Below, piece after piece: positions 1 to 6,492 of a stretch of DNA of 12,144 bases (position 1 is the stretch's first letter; every line of letters begins with the position of its first letter). The notes under the pieces are model-generated. The model saw only the letters and a list, made by a program, of their open reading frames with translations, was not told the origin of the DNA and did no database searches. The stretch lies in NCBI GenBank assembly GCA_023139255.1, contig JAGLNY010000029.1, forward strand, positions 1-12,144, read 5' to 3'. The DNA comes from Spirochaetales bacterium (GTDB taxonomy: Bacteria > Spirochaetota > Spirochaetia > JABMQR01). The position numbers were made by a program, and so were the translations under genes.

Positions 1-1
1 G

Positions 2-391
2 GAAAAAATCCGGGAAATAACCCCCCATATCATACTACAGTTTCACGCAGCAACCACGGCAGAAAAAAACTCTATGTTTTTTCACGCAGACGGGATGCTC
101 TCAGCAGTGATCGGCACACATGCAAAATCACTCACCGCGGACGCAAGAATATTTCCCCGCGGAACTGCTGTAATAACTGATAACGGCCGTTGCGGCAGCC
201 TGAATAGTGTCGGCGGATTGGATGCGGATATCGAAATACGGAAATTCCTTACCCAGGTCCCTGAGCGATCCTCCGAAAGCTGGAAGGCTCTGGAATTGCA
301 GGGTGCGATATTTGAGCTGGATGATACCGGGAAAGCGACTTCTATTGAAGCTGTCAGAGTCCCGGTAGACACCCCCGAACAGGAGAAGTAA
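2..391 (+). CDS. ymdB: YmdB-family metallophosphoesterase, C-terminal part (5' end outside window)
   Basis: The reading frame is open from base 2 to the TAA at 389-391 and lacks its start; an internal ATG at 74 is not the likely start because family sequence continues upstream of it. The visible 129 residues match the C-terminal half of the YmdB/DR1281 family (TIGR00282-type), calcineurin-like phosphoesterases that hydrolyse 2',3'-cyclic nucleotides and are often found beside the RNase Y gene. Recognisable blocks are QFHAATTAEK, SAVIGTHAKSLTAD, GTAVITDNG and the RKFLTQVPE stretch. Two metal-site positions look altered: the usual GTHTH is GTHAK (Lys codon at 125-127) and the usual DFHAE is QFHAA, so activity may be changed or lost. 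The ATG of the next gene follows one base after the stop, which suggests co-transcription. Family assignment is firm; catalytic competence is uncertain because the N-terminal metal ligands are not in the window. Confidence 0.85.
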   Translation, partial: EKIREITPHIILQFHAATTAEKNSMFFHADGMLSAVIGTHAKSLTADARIFPRGTAVITDNGRCGSLNSVGGLDADIEIRKFLTQVPERSSESWKALELQGAIFELDDTGKATSIEAVRVPVDTPEQEK

Positions 392-392
392 C

Positions 393-809
393 ATGACAGA
401 GATATCAACCGTCATTTCACTTAATAAAAACCAGGCAGTACTCGGCTGCAAATCTACAGCATGCTCAAGTTGCGCAGGCGATTCATTCTGCAATGTGAAA
501 ACGCATACCTACACTGCACTCAACCCGCAAAAACTGGAAATTGAGCCGGGTGACGAAGTTGAAGTTTTCCTGCCGCCCGGAAAAACTATTTTCTCCGGTT
601 TTATCGTACTCATTTTCCCGCTTATCCTTTTCCTGGCAGGGTTCATCCTTACCGACAGCTTTATCGAAGGAGCCGGGGAAGGCATTCAGGCTTTAGGCGG
701 TTTTATCGGACTAACCTTCGGCTTCGGCTTAGGCTTCCTGTTTGGTAAGTGGAAAAAAAAGCAGTATATGCCGATAATCCGGAAGAAGGTGTCTGGCACC
801 GCATTGTAG
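393..809 (+). CDS. RseC/MucC-like membrane protein (SoxR-reducing-system RseC family)
   Basis: This 138-residue protein has the RseC/MucC layout: a cytoplasmic N-terminal domain with a cysteine cluster (C19, C24, C27, C33, pattern CxxxxCxxCxxxxxC), a short beta-rich segment around residues 45-62 (IEPGDEVEVFLPP), and two hydrophobic helices at about 66-87 and 98-118, followed by a basic tail (KWKKKQ). Family members in other bacteria modulate sigma-E signalling (RseC) or take part in reducing SoxR together with Rsx/Rnf proteins; the cysteines may bind a metal or Fe-S cluster, which is inference. The start is supported by AGGAG at 381-385, seven bases before the ATG. It follows the phosphoesterase gene by one base and is probably co-transcribed with it. 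No rse, rnf or sox partner gene is in the window, so its role here is open. Confidence 0.75.
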   Translation: MTEISTVISLNKNQAVLGCKSTACSSCAGDSFCNVKTHTYTALNPQKLEIEPGDEVEVFLPPGKTIFSGFIVLIFPLILFLAGFILTDSFIEGAGEGIQALGGFIGLTFGFGLGFLFGKWKKKQYMPIIRKKVSGTAL

Positions 810-832
810 AAACATTGCTAATTTCGTATAAT
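804..832 (+). promoter_or_regulatory. Candidate sigma-70-type promoter of pyrG, possibly giving a leaderless mRNA
   Basis: A perfect TATAAT lies at 827-832. A weak -35 (TTGTAG, 804-809) sits 17 bp upstream and overlaps the end of the RseC-like gene. Only 8 bases separate the -10 box from the pyrG ATG at 841, so initiation at the usual distance would fall at about 839-841, on or next to the start codon. No purine-rich Shine-Dalgarno is visible in 825-840. Confidence 0.5.
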
Positions 833-840
833 GCAATTCC

Positions 841-2460
841 ATGAAGAAATATATATTTTTTAGTGGCGGTGTGTGTTCAAGCTTAGGCAAAGGCCTGGCA
901 GCAACATCACTTGCAAACCTCCTAGAGAGCCGTGGTTTGAGTGTGCAGATGATCAAGATTGATCCGTATCTAAATGTAGATGCCGGAACAATGAGCCCCT
1001 ACCAGCATGGTGAAGTTTACGTAACAGATGATGGTGCAGAAACAGACTTAGACCTTGGCAGCTATGCACGATTCACCAAAGCGCCTATTCTTAAAGCCAA
1101 TTCCATAACAACCGGACAAATTTATCAGGAAGTTATTAAAAAAGAGCGGGAAGGACGATACCTGGGCAGGACAGTTCAGATAATTCCCCACATCACCGAT
1201 GAGATAAAGAGAAGAATCCTGACAGTTGGAAAACAGCCCGGCGTCGATGTAACAATTATCGAGATTGGCGGGACTGTCGGGGATATCGAGTCAATTCCGT
1301 ATCTCGAGGCCGCCAGACAAATGTCCAGCGATCTTGGCAAAAAAAATGTTCTCTACGTACATTTAACACTCATTCCCGTTGTCGGCGGTGGTGAACTTAA
1401 AACTAAACCCACCCAGCATTCAGTCAAGGAATTGCGTGAAATAGGAATCCAGCCGGATATCTTAATCTGCAGAGCCCCGGAAATGCTTTCCAATGATATA
1501 ATACGGAAAATTTCCCTTTTTACAAATGTTGAGAAGGAAGCTGTCATTATAGGATATGATCTGAAAGAGACAATCTATGAACTGCCCATAGTTTTCAGAC
1601 AGCAGAAAATGGATGAGATTGTCCTCAAAAAACTTGAGCTTGAGGCCGGGGAGCCAGACATACAGCAGTGGGAAAAAATGGTCTCAATCTGCAAAAATGC
1701 CGATAAAATTATCAGGATCGGGGTTGTGGGAAAATATATTCATTTACCTGATTCCTATAAATCAATCTATGAAGCCCTCGCTCACGGGGGTATTGCGAAT
1801 AACGCCAGAGTAGAATTGAAGAAAATTGATTCTGAAGATCTGGAATCATTCTCGGATGAAGAGATTGAAGCAGAATTTGCTGATATTCATGGGGTACTCA
1901 TTCCCGGGGGATTCGGCATGCGCGGGACGATTGGAATGATCAGAGGAGCTGAATTTGCCCGTACCCGGCAAATACCCTGTTTCGGCATTTGCCTCGGTAT
2001 GCAGATTATGGTTATTGAACACGCAAGAAATGTTTTGAATCTTGCTGATGCCGATAGTACAGAATTCAAACCGGAAACAAAAAACCCGGTAATAAGTCTG
2101 TTAGAAGAACAAATTGATATAACACAAATGGGCGGAACCATGCGTCTGGGGAAAAGTGAGTCAAACCTGGTTCCCGGGACAATAATACATGAAGCCTACA
2201 AATCTGGACAGATATTTGAGAGACACAGGCATAGATATGAGGTCGCGAACAGTTACCGGGATCAGCTGTCTGCTTCAGGGCTGATCATAAGCGGGTATAC
2301 TCCAGGAGAGGAACTTGTTGAGTCGATTGAATGGTCCGATCATCCCTGGGGTGTGGGTGTACAATTTCACCCGGAATTCAAGTCTACTCCCATAAACCCG
2401 CATCCACTATTTGCAAATTTTATTAAATCGAGTTTGAGGCATGAAGAAAAAAATATTTGA
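841..2460 (+). CDS. pyrG: CTP synthase (glutamine hydrolysing)
   Basis: This cytoplasmic enzyme makes CTP from UTP, ATP and glutamine, the last step of pyrimidine nucleotide synthesis. The 539 residues are normal full length. The N-terminal synthetase domain shows the P-loop SGGVCSSLGKG (residues 8-18), the strongly conserved DPYLNVDAGTMSPYQHGEVY block and DDGAETDLDLG. The C-terminal class I glutamine amidotransferase domain has GGFGMRG, the nucleophile C384 in GICLGMQ, and H510/E512 in QFHPE, a complete triad. The final STP...HPLFANF motif is present. The ATG at 841 matches the family N terminus (MKKYIFFSGGV) although it has no Shine-Dalgarno; the close TATAAT suggests leaderless translation. 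The last 20 bases overlap lptC. CTP also feeds CMP-sugar and CDP-lipid synthesis, which fits the envelope genes downstream. Confidence 0.98.
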   Translation: MKKYIFFSGGVCSSLGKGLAATSLANLLESRGLSVQMIKIDPYLNVDAGTMSPYQHGEVYVTDDGAETDLDLGSYARFTKAPILKANSITTGQIYQEVIKKEREGRYLGRTVQIIPHITDEIKRRILTVGKQPGVDVTIIEIGGTVGDIESIPYLEAARQMSSDLGKKNVLYVHLTLIPVVGGGELKTKPTQHSVKELREIGIQPDILICRAPEMLSNDIIRKISLFTNVEKEAVIIGYDLKETIYELPIVFRQQKMDEIVLKKLELEAGEPDIQQWEKMVSICKNADKIIRIGVVGKYIHLPDSYKSIYEALAHGGIANNARVELKKIDSEDLESFSDEEIEAEFADIHGVLIPGGFGMRGTIGMIRGAEFARTRQIPCFGICLGMQIMVIEHARNVLNLADADSTEFKPETKNPVISLLEEQIDITQMGGTMRLGKSESNLVPGTIIHEAYKSGQIFERHRHRYEVANSYRDQLSASGLIISGYTPGEELVESIEWSDHPWGVGVQFHPEFKSTPINPHPLFANFIKSSLRHEEKNI

Positions 2461-3073
2461 CAGTTTCCAATACAGCACAACTGATCGGCTGCACTCAGCA
2501 CGGCTGCACTCAGCACAGCTGCACTCAGCCAAATTGCTGGTATCAGCAGCGGCTTTACTTTGTGCCTGCCTGCTGTTTTTCTCCTGCACTTTTGATTACG
2601 GCACTAAAAAAGAGACTGATAGTCGAAAAATACCTGATTTTATGTTAAAAATGACATCGTATACCATAGAAAGAACTGGAGAACATGCTATTATATTTAC
2701 AGCAGATACTCTGGAAATGTATGAATCTGATCATACAGCCAAACTTTATACTGTAAGTTTTGTTCAGCGGGACGATACAGATGAGGAACTTGCTTTCGGC
2801 AGCTGTAATTCAGCCGAGATTAACACAAACAGCCGGGACGCTGTCCTGGAAGGAAGCATAGAGGTGTTTTCACCCTCTAAGGGTATCCTGCTTAAGGCTG
2901 ATTATCTGGTTTGGGATAACAGCAGCAATCTTTTATCCGGACGTGCTGAGGACGAAGTATCCATCAACTATGAAGATGGTTCGCTGGTTAGGGGAATTGG
3001 TTTCAGAGGAGATTTCTCTCTGAATATGTTTGAATTTCAGGAAATTCTTGAAGGAAAACTACGTTATGACTAG
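2441..3073 (+). CDS. lptC: LPS-export periplasmic protein LptC (lipoprotein-like)
   Basis: I assign LptC from position (first of three genes, before lptA and lptB) and from the protein: a hydrophobic N-terminal segment, then a beta-rich body with the LptC/DUF1239 flavour (residues around 65-90, a repeated strand pattern with AEINTNSRDAVLEGSIEVFS, and LLKADYLVWDN). LptC binds glycolipid received from the LptB2FG transporter in the inner membrane and hands it to LptA. Residues 32-49 (LLVSAAALLCACLLFFSC) form a signal-anchor ending in a possible relaxed lipobox with C49. Before it is an unusual 31-residue extension with three RLHSA-type pentapeptides encoded by 15-bp repeats. The ATG at 2441 lies inside pyrG; GAGG at 2436-2439 is only one base away, so the start is not certain. 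A TTG at 2534 would remove the extension but leave a signal with no positive charge. Confidence 0.75.
   Translation: MKKKIFDSFQYSTTDRLHSARLHSAQLHSAKLLVSAAALLCACLLFFSCTFDYGTKKETDSRKIPDFMLKMTSYTIERTGEHAIIFTADTLEMYESDHTAKLYTVSFVQRDDTDEELAFGSCNSAEINTNSRDAVLEGSIEVFSPSKGILLKADYLVWDNSSNLLSGRAEDEVSINYEDGSLVRGIGFRGDFSLNMFEFQEILEGKLRYD
2486..2530 (+). repeat. 15-bp tandem repeat, three copies, in frame within lptC
   Basis: Two identical copies of CGGCTGCACTCAGCA (2486-2500 and 2501-2515) are followed by a third with two changes (2516-2530). They encode RLHSA, RLHSA and QLHSA in the n-region of the LptC signal segment. The unit length is a multiple of three, so copy gain or loss by replication slippage would keep the frame. 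Confidence 0.9.
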
Positions 3074-3764
3074 AAAATGGAAAATCATACTGCGTAAAGC
3101 GATACTGCATCCTTTATTAGCAATAGGAATTATACTCTGCATCCCGGCCACCTTTGCAGCAGCTGATGATACAGAGTCTACCGGCACCGATACCGTGGAA
3201 GAGATTAGTTTTGCAGGTAATTACACACGTGCATCCCTAAAAGATGGAAACCAGGCCGTTTACCTATCAGGGGGTGCCTGGGTTGAGACAGGAAACATTT
3301 ACATAGAAGCTGAGTCTATTGATATTTATGGGGAACAATCCCGTTTCCTATCCTGTAGGGGTAATGTCTTGCTGATAGAGTCAGAAAAAGAGATTTCACT
3401 TCAATCAAATATCCTTAATTATGACAGGGAAACATCATCACTTACCATCAATGGATGGGCTGAGCTGATTGACAGAAAAAATGAACTCATTGTAAAAGGA
3501 GCCTACCTGAAAAATGAGCAGGAAACCGGGATTATCCTTATACAGATAAATGTCTCTATCATAAAGGCTACAGAAAATGACGGGGAGATGTACTGCAAAT
3601 CGGATTCTGCCCTTTTTGACTCGGATAGTAATACACTGGAACTTACCGGCAATGCAGAAGTATTTTTTGACGGCTCACTCTATAAAGCATCACGTATTTT
3701 TATTAATCTTAATACCAACGAGATTACCATGGAAGGCAGAGTAAGCGGGACCATCCATGAATGA
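3066..3764 (+). CDS. lptA: LPS-transport periplasmic bridge protein LptA (OstA-like)
   Basis: The product (232 residues) starts with a signal peptide: basic MTRKWKIILRK, a hydrophobic core LLAIGIILCIPATFA, and a likely cleavage near residues 31-33 before ADDTES. The mature part has the OstA/LptA pattern of repeated short beta-strands (VYLSGGAWVETGNIYIEAES, CRGNVLLIESEKEISLQS, LELTGNAEVFF, ITMEGRV). LptA polymerises as a periplasmic bridge carrying LPS-like glycolipid from LptC to LptD in the outer membrane. I chose the ATG at 3066, which gives a normal signal peptide and has AAGGA at 3051-3055; a TTG at 3030 would add 12 residues that fit poorly. The start overlaps the lptC stop by 8 bp and the stop overlaps lptB by 8 bp, so translation is probably coupled. 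No lptD, lptF or lptG is in the window. Confidence 0.82.
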   Translation: MTRKWKIILRKAILHPLLAIGIILCIPATFAAADDTESTGTDTVEEISFAGNYTRASLKDGNQAVYLSGGAWVETGNIYIEAESIDIYGEQSRFLSCRGNVLLIESEKEISLQSNILNYDRETSSLTINGWAELIDRKNELIVKGAYLKNEQETGIILIQINVSIIKATENDGEMYCKSDSALFDSDSNTLELTGNAEVFFDGSLYKASRIFINLNTNEITMEGRVSGTIHE

Positions 3765-4491
3765 AACTGATACTCTGTCCATCAGGGGAATCCAAAAACT
3801 TTACGGACGCAAAACTGCCGTAGTTGATATATCTTTCTCGATGAAATCGGGAGAAATAATTGGGTTGCTTGGACCGAACGGAGCAGGAAAGACTACAGTA
3901 TTCTATATAATTGTCGGGTTTATCAGAGCAACCTCAGGGAAAGTGTTTTTTAACGATACTGAGATAACGCGTGTTCCTATGTACAAGAGGGCCCAACTCG
4001 GCATCTCCTATCTCTCCCAGGAACCTTCCGTATTCCGCAAACTTACCGTTGAAAAAAATATCTGGGCTATACTTGAGACACGAAATGACCTTACTCATAC
4101 AGAGAAAAGAGATGAGCTTGAAAAGCTTATTGACAGTTTTGGAATCCAGGAAGTGCGGAAACAGCCGGCTTACACCCTCTCCGGCGGAGAACGACGGAGA
4201 ACAGAAATTGCAAGAAATCTTGCGGTTAGCCCGCGTTTCCTCCTGTTGGATGAGCCCTTCGTGGGAATTGATCCCATTGTTGTCCAGGATATAAAAAATA
4301 TTATCAAAAAACTGGCAAAGGAAGGAATCGGGGTACTTATTACCGATCACAATGTACGGGAAACCCTGGAAATAACTGACTACTCGCATATTATCAACCA
4401 CGGCGAAATACTGGTTTCCGGTGACAGTGAAACACTGCTGGCCAGTGATCTGGCAAGAACCACCTATTTAGGGACAGACTTTAAACCATGA
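3757..4491 (+). CDS. lptB: LPS-export ABC transporter ATP-binding protein LptB
   Basis: This cytoplasmic ATPase powers extraction of LPS-type glycolipid from the inner membrane with LptF and LptG, which are not in this window. All ABC motifs are intact: Walker A GPNGAGKTT (residues 39-47), the Q-loop region SYLSQEPSVFRKLT, the signature LSGGE (141-145) followed by RRRTEIARNLA, Walker B FLLLDEPF (D165, catalytic E166), and the switch histidine H198 in TDHNVRETL. At 244 residues it has the usual LptB length with no extra domain. The combination YLSQEPSVFRKLTVEKNI and DEPFVGIDPI is typical of LptB rather than of amino acid importers. The ATG overlaps the last bases of lptA, and rpoN begins 17 bp after the stop, the same lptA-lptB-rpoN order as in E. 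coli. Confidence 0.95.
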   Translation: MNETDTLSIRGIQKLYGRKTAVVDISFSMKSGEIIGLLGPNGAGKTTVFYIIVGFIRATSGKVFFNDTEITRVPMYKRAQLGISYLSQEPSVFRKLTVEKNIWAILETRNDLTHTEKRDELEKLIDSFGIQEVRKQPAYTLSGGERRRTEIARNLAVSPRFLLLDEPFVGIDPIVVQDIKNIIKKLAKEGIGVLITDHNVRETLEITDYSHIINHGEILVSGDSETLLASDLARTTYLGTDFKP

Positions 4492-4508
4492 TTATGATAT
4501 TCTAGGGC

Positions 4509-5894
4509 ATGCAGTCCCAACGTTTAGTTATTGCGCAGAAACAACAGTTAAAACTCAGCCCGCAAATGTATCAGTCATTGGAACTTATGGCTCTGCCCAT
4601 TATGGACCTCCGGGAAAAAATCCAATCCGAAATTGAAAAAAACCCGGCACTCGAACTGGAAGCCGCCAGGGACATCTCCTTTGAACGTGTTGAGCGTGTT
4701 GAACGTTCACGAGGCAACGGGACCTTTGACCCATTTGAAAACAGTTCCGACCCAGGATATATCAGAAAATCACATTATATTGATCCAGACTCGAAGCATA
4801 AGTTTATCGAAGGCGCACTTTCCCGTCCTGAATCGCTTCAGGAACACCTATCCCAGCAACTGCATTTCATAAACCTAACTGCAATCGAGATGGAGATCGG
4901 CGAACTGCTCATATCCAATCTTGATGATCAGGGCTTTTATCGCGAAAATCCTGCCTCCCTTATTCCCTTCAGCAAACACCAAGTGAAAGATCGAATGATT
5001 GAGATACTAAGAGAATTTGATCCGCCGGGAATCTGTGTAGAGAATTTTGTTGAATCTCTGGTACTCCAGGTAAAACTTTCCGGACTTGCCCCTGCAGAAA
5101 CTGAAGCTGTTATCAGAAATCACCTTGAAAACCTGAAAAAAGGAAAATATAGTGATATCGCGAAAGCTCTTGATATACCTGAACAAGATGTGGATGATAT
5201 ATTACGTTTTATAAAAACCCTGAACCCTTATCCAGGCAGCAACTTTTCCCGGGAAGCAACTCAGTATGTAATTCCCGACCTGTTGATACAGAAAATTGAC
5301 AGCCGCCTTGTCATGAAATTAAACGATGAACAAATCCCATCTCTTACACTTGATCCAACATTTGAGGGGATGGCTGAAAATACTGAGACTATCGATAAGA
5401 AAACTGAGAAATATATCCAGCGTTCTATCCGTGATGCCCGTTGGCTGATGAACAGTATCGAGATGAGAAACTCAACCCTCAGGCGTGTTGGAGCCGCTCT
5501 TCTGAAGTCACAGATGGATTTCTTCCTTAAAGGTCCCAAGTATATCAGACCGCTCACCCTTAAAGACATAGCTGAGGAAATTTCGGTGCATGAGACTACC
5601 GTATCGAGAATCTCCAATGCAAAATATATTCAGACTGATTGGGGTATTTTCCCAATTAAATATTTTTTCAGTAATGCTGTTACCGGAACCGGTGATGACG
5701 GCAAGAATGTCTCCAAAACTGGTGTAAAAGAGATAGTCCGTGAACTTATTGAAAACTACTCCGGCAAAAAACGGTTGTCAGACCAGAAAATATCTAACAT
5801 GCTCGCTGATCGGGGCATCAAAATTGCCCGCAGGACAGTAGCAAAATATCGCGGAGAGTTAAACATTGACTCATCTTTCGGAAGAAGTCCCTGA
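4509..5894 (+). CDS. rpoN: RNA polymerase sigma-54 factor
   Basis: RpoN directs RNA polymerase to -24/-12 promoters and needs an AAA+ activator to open DNA. The 461 residues keep the full architecture: the glutamine- and leucine-rich activator-interacting region (residues 1-49, including KQQLKLSPQMYQSLELMALP and EKNPALELE), a core-binding region (about 110-300), the helix-turn-helix (351-371, LKDIAEEISVHETTVSRIS), and the RpoN box ARRTVAKYRG (440-449) that reads the -24 element. Spacing to lptB is 17 bp; AGGG at 4504-4507 lies only one base from the ATG, so translation may depend on coupling to lptB. No sigma-54 activator gene and no convincing -24/-12 promoter is visible in this window, so its targets are elsewhere or outside the window. 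A weak hairpin without a T-run spans its stop codon. Confidence 0.97.
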   Translation: MQSQRLVIAQKQQLKLSPQMYQSLELMALPIMDLREKIQSEIEKNPALELEAARDISFERVERVERSRGNGTFDPFENSSDPGYIRKSHYIDPDSKHKFIEGALSRPESLQEHLSQQLHFINLTAIEMEIGELLISNLDDQGFYRENPASLIPFSKHQVKDRMIEILREFDPPGICVENFVESLVLQVKLSGLAPAETEAVIRNHLENLKKGKYSDIAKALDIPEQDVDDILRFIKTLNPYPGSNFSREATQYVIPDLLIQKIDSRLVMKLNDEQIPSLTLDPTFEGMAENTETIDKKTEKYIQRSIRDARWLMNSIEMRNSTLRRVGAALLKSQMDFFLKGPKYIRPLTLKDIAEEISVHETTVSRISNAKYIQTDWGIFPIKYFFSNAVTGTGDDGKNVSKTGVKEIVRELIENYSGKKRLSDQKISNMLADRGIKIARRTVAKYRGELNIDSSFGRSP

Positions 5895-5967
5895 GGCAAT
5901 TTCAAAAAAAATTTTATAGTTTTGAAGGGTCTTCTCTGATAAAAATCTAAAAGATTCAGGAAACTAT

Positions 5968-5997
5968 TTGACATATATCCATTTCAGGTAATATTCT
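5968..5997 (+). promoter_or_regulatory. Candidate sigma-70-type promoter of hpf
   Basis: A perfect TTGACA at 5968-5973 is followed, 18 bp later, by TATTCT (5992-5997). An alternative -10, TAATAT at 5989-5994, would leave only 15 bp. Initiation would fall near 6004, about 97 bases before the hpf ATG and just upstream of the structured leader. This would let hpf be expressed separately from rpoN. Confidence 0.5.
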
Positions 5998-6011
5998 TAT
6001 TATAGAGATGT

Positions 6012-6095
6012 TCCTGCAAAATAAAAAAGAGTAAAGTCGAAGACATTATTCTATTTTGCAGGATCGACCTCTTTAGATAACCCCAATTCAGGAGG
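6012..6095 (+). promoter_or_regulatory. Structured hpf leader with competing helices, candidate translational RNA switch
   Basis: Three pairings can be read directly. Helix A is a perfect 12-bp inverted repeat, TCCTGCAAAATA (6012-6023) with TATTTTGCAGGA (6052-6063). Helix B pairs AAAGAG (6026-6031) plus GTCGA (6036-6040) with TCGACCTCTTT (6064-6074), 11 bp with a 4-nt bulge (TAAA). Helix C pairs CCTCTT (6068-6073) with AGGAGG (6090-6095), six pairs including one G-U, and covers the Shine-Dalgarno of hpf. B and C share bases and exclude each other. A and B interleave with no linker between 6063 and 6064, so they are unlikely to coexist fully. I infer an OFF state (A plus C) and an ON state (B). 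I do not recognise a known riboswitch class, and a DNA-binding protein site remains possible. Confidence 0.45.
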
Positions 6096-6100
6096 CGGAT

Positions 6101-6439
6101 ATGAATCTGGAAATCAGAGGAATCCATTACAACGTCAGTGATACTACAAAAGAATTTTTTGAGAAAAAACTTCATCGCATCGAATTTGCAGCCCACTATC
6201 TGGTTGATTTACTTATTACTGTTCATAAAGAACCGCATAAGAGCTACAGGATAGAGGCAAAAGTGCATTTCCAATGGGGGACAACCAAAATAGTACATGC
6301 AGATGCTCACGAATTGTATGAAGCTATTGAATATTTTGTTGATAAACTTGAGGCTCTTATTAGAAAAGAGAAAGGAAAGGTTCAGGATCATGGATTAAAG
6401 AATAGGGAGAATAGAGAAATTATTGAGCCTATTCTTTAA
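6101..6439 (+). CDS. hpf: Ribosome hibernation-promoting factor, short form (HPF/RaiA family)
   Basis: HPF/RaiA proteins bind the 30S decoding region in slow growth or stress and keep ribosomes inactive but intact. The 112-residue protein has the single S30AE domain: beta strand MNLEIRGIHYNVS, helix TTKEFFEKKLHRIEF, strands LLITVHKEPHKSYRIEAKVHF and TKIVHADAHE, and the second helix LYEAIEYFVDKLEALIRKEKGK. It lacks the C-terminal dimerisation domain of long HPF, so by family rules it should act as short HPF or RaiA. The start has a strong GGAGG (6091-6095), five bases before the ATG. It lies after rpoN, as in E. coli, but across a 206-bp gap with its own promoter and a structured leader that can hide the GGAGG. 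A hairpin terminator follows. Confidence 0.93.
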   Translation: MNLEIRGIHYNVSDTTKEFFEKKLHRIEFAAHYLVDLLITVHKEPHKSYRIEAKVHFQWGTTKIVHADAHELYEAIEYFVDKLEALIRKEKGKVQDHGLKNRENREIIEPIL

Positions 6440-6451
6440 TCCTGTTATCTA

Positions 6452-6479
6452 GAAGGGATGCTGCCTTTCAGCAGCCTTC
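6452..6479. terminator. Hairpin terminator between convergent hpf and the DUF4340 gene
   Basis: GAAGG-GA-TGCTG (6452-6463) pairs with CAGCA-G-CCTTC (6469-6479) around a five-base CCTTT loop, with a small internal asymmetry. It lies 12 bases after the hpf stop and 13 bases after the stop of the convergent minus-strand gene. The T-tract on the + strand is short (CTGTTTGT), and none is clear on the - strand, so termination may be partial or bidirectional. Confidence 0.6.
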
Positions 6480-6492
6480 CTGTTTGTCAACG

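Noticed and set aside
794..809. TGGCAC near the pyrG start, resembling a sigma-54 -24 element
   Set aside because: No GC doublet stands at the required -12 spacing (bases there are TA), and the motif lies inside the end of the RseC-like gene.
3030..3065. Upstream TTG start adding 12 residues to LptA
   Set aside because: The ATG at 3066 gives a standard signal peptide and has AAGGA upstream; the TTG form would put extra residues before the basic n-region.
3934..4401. Long open frame of 155 codons on the minus strand inside lptB
   Set aside because: It lies wholly antisense to a strongly conserved ABC ATPase gene, shows no recognisable domain, and looks like a codon-usage shadow.
5883..5935. 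Imperfect hairpin spanning the rpoN stop (AGAAGTCCCT with AGGGTCTTCT), as an rpoN terminator
   Set aside because: The arms pair over 9 bp with a T-T mismatch around a 33-nt AT-rich interior, and no T-run follows, so a terminator call is not supported.
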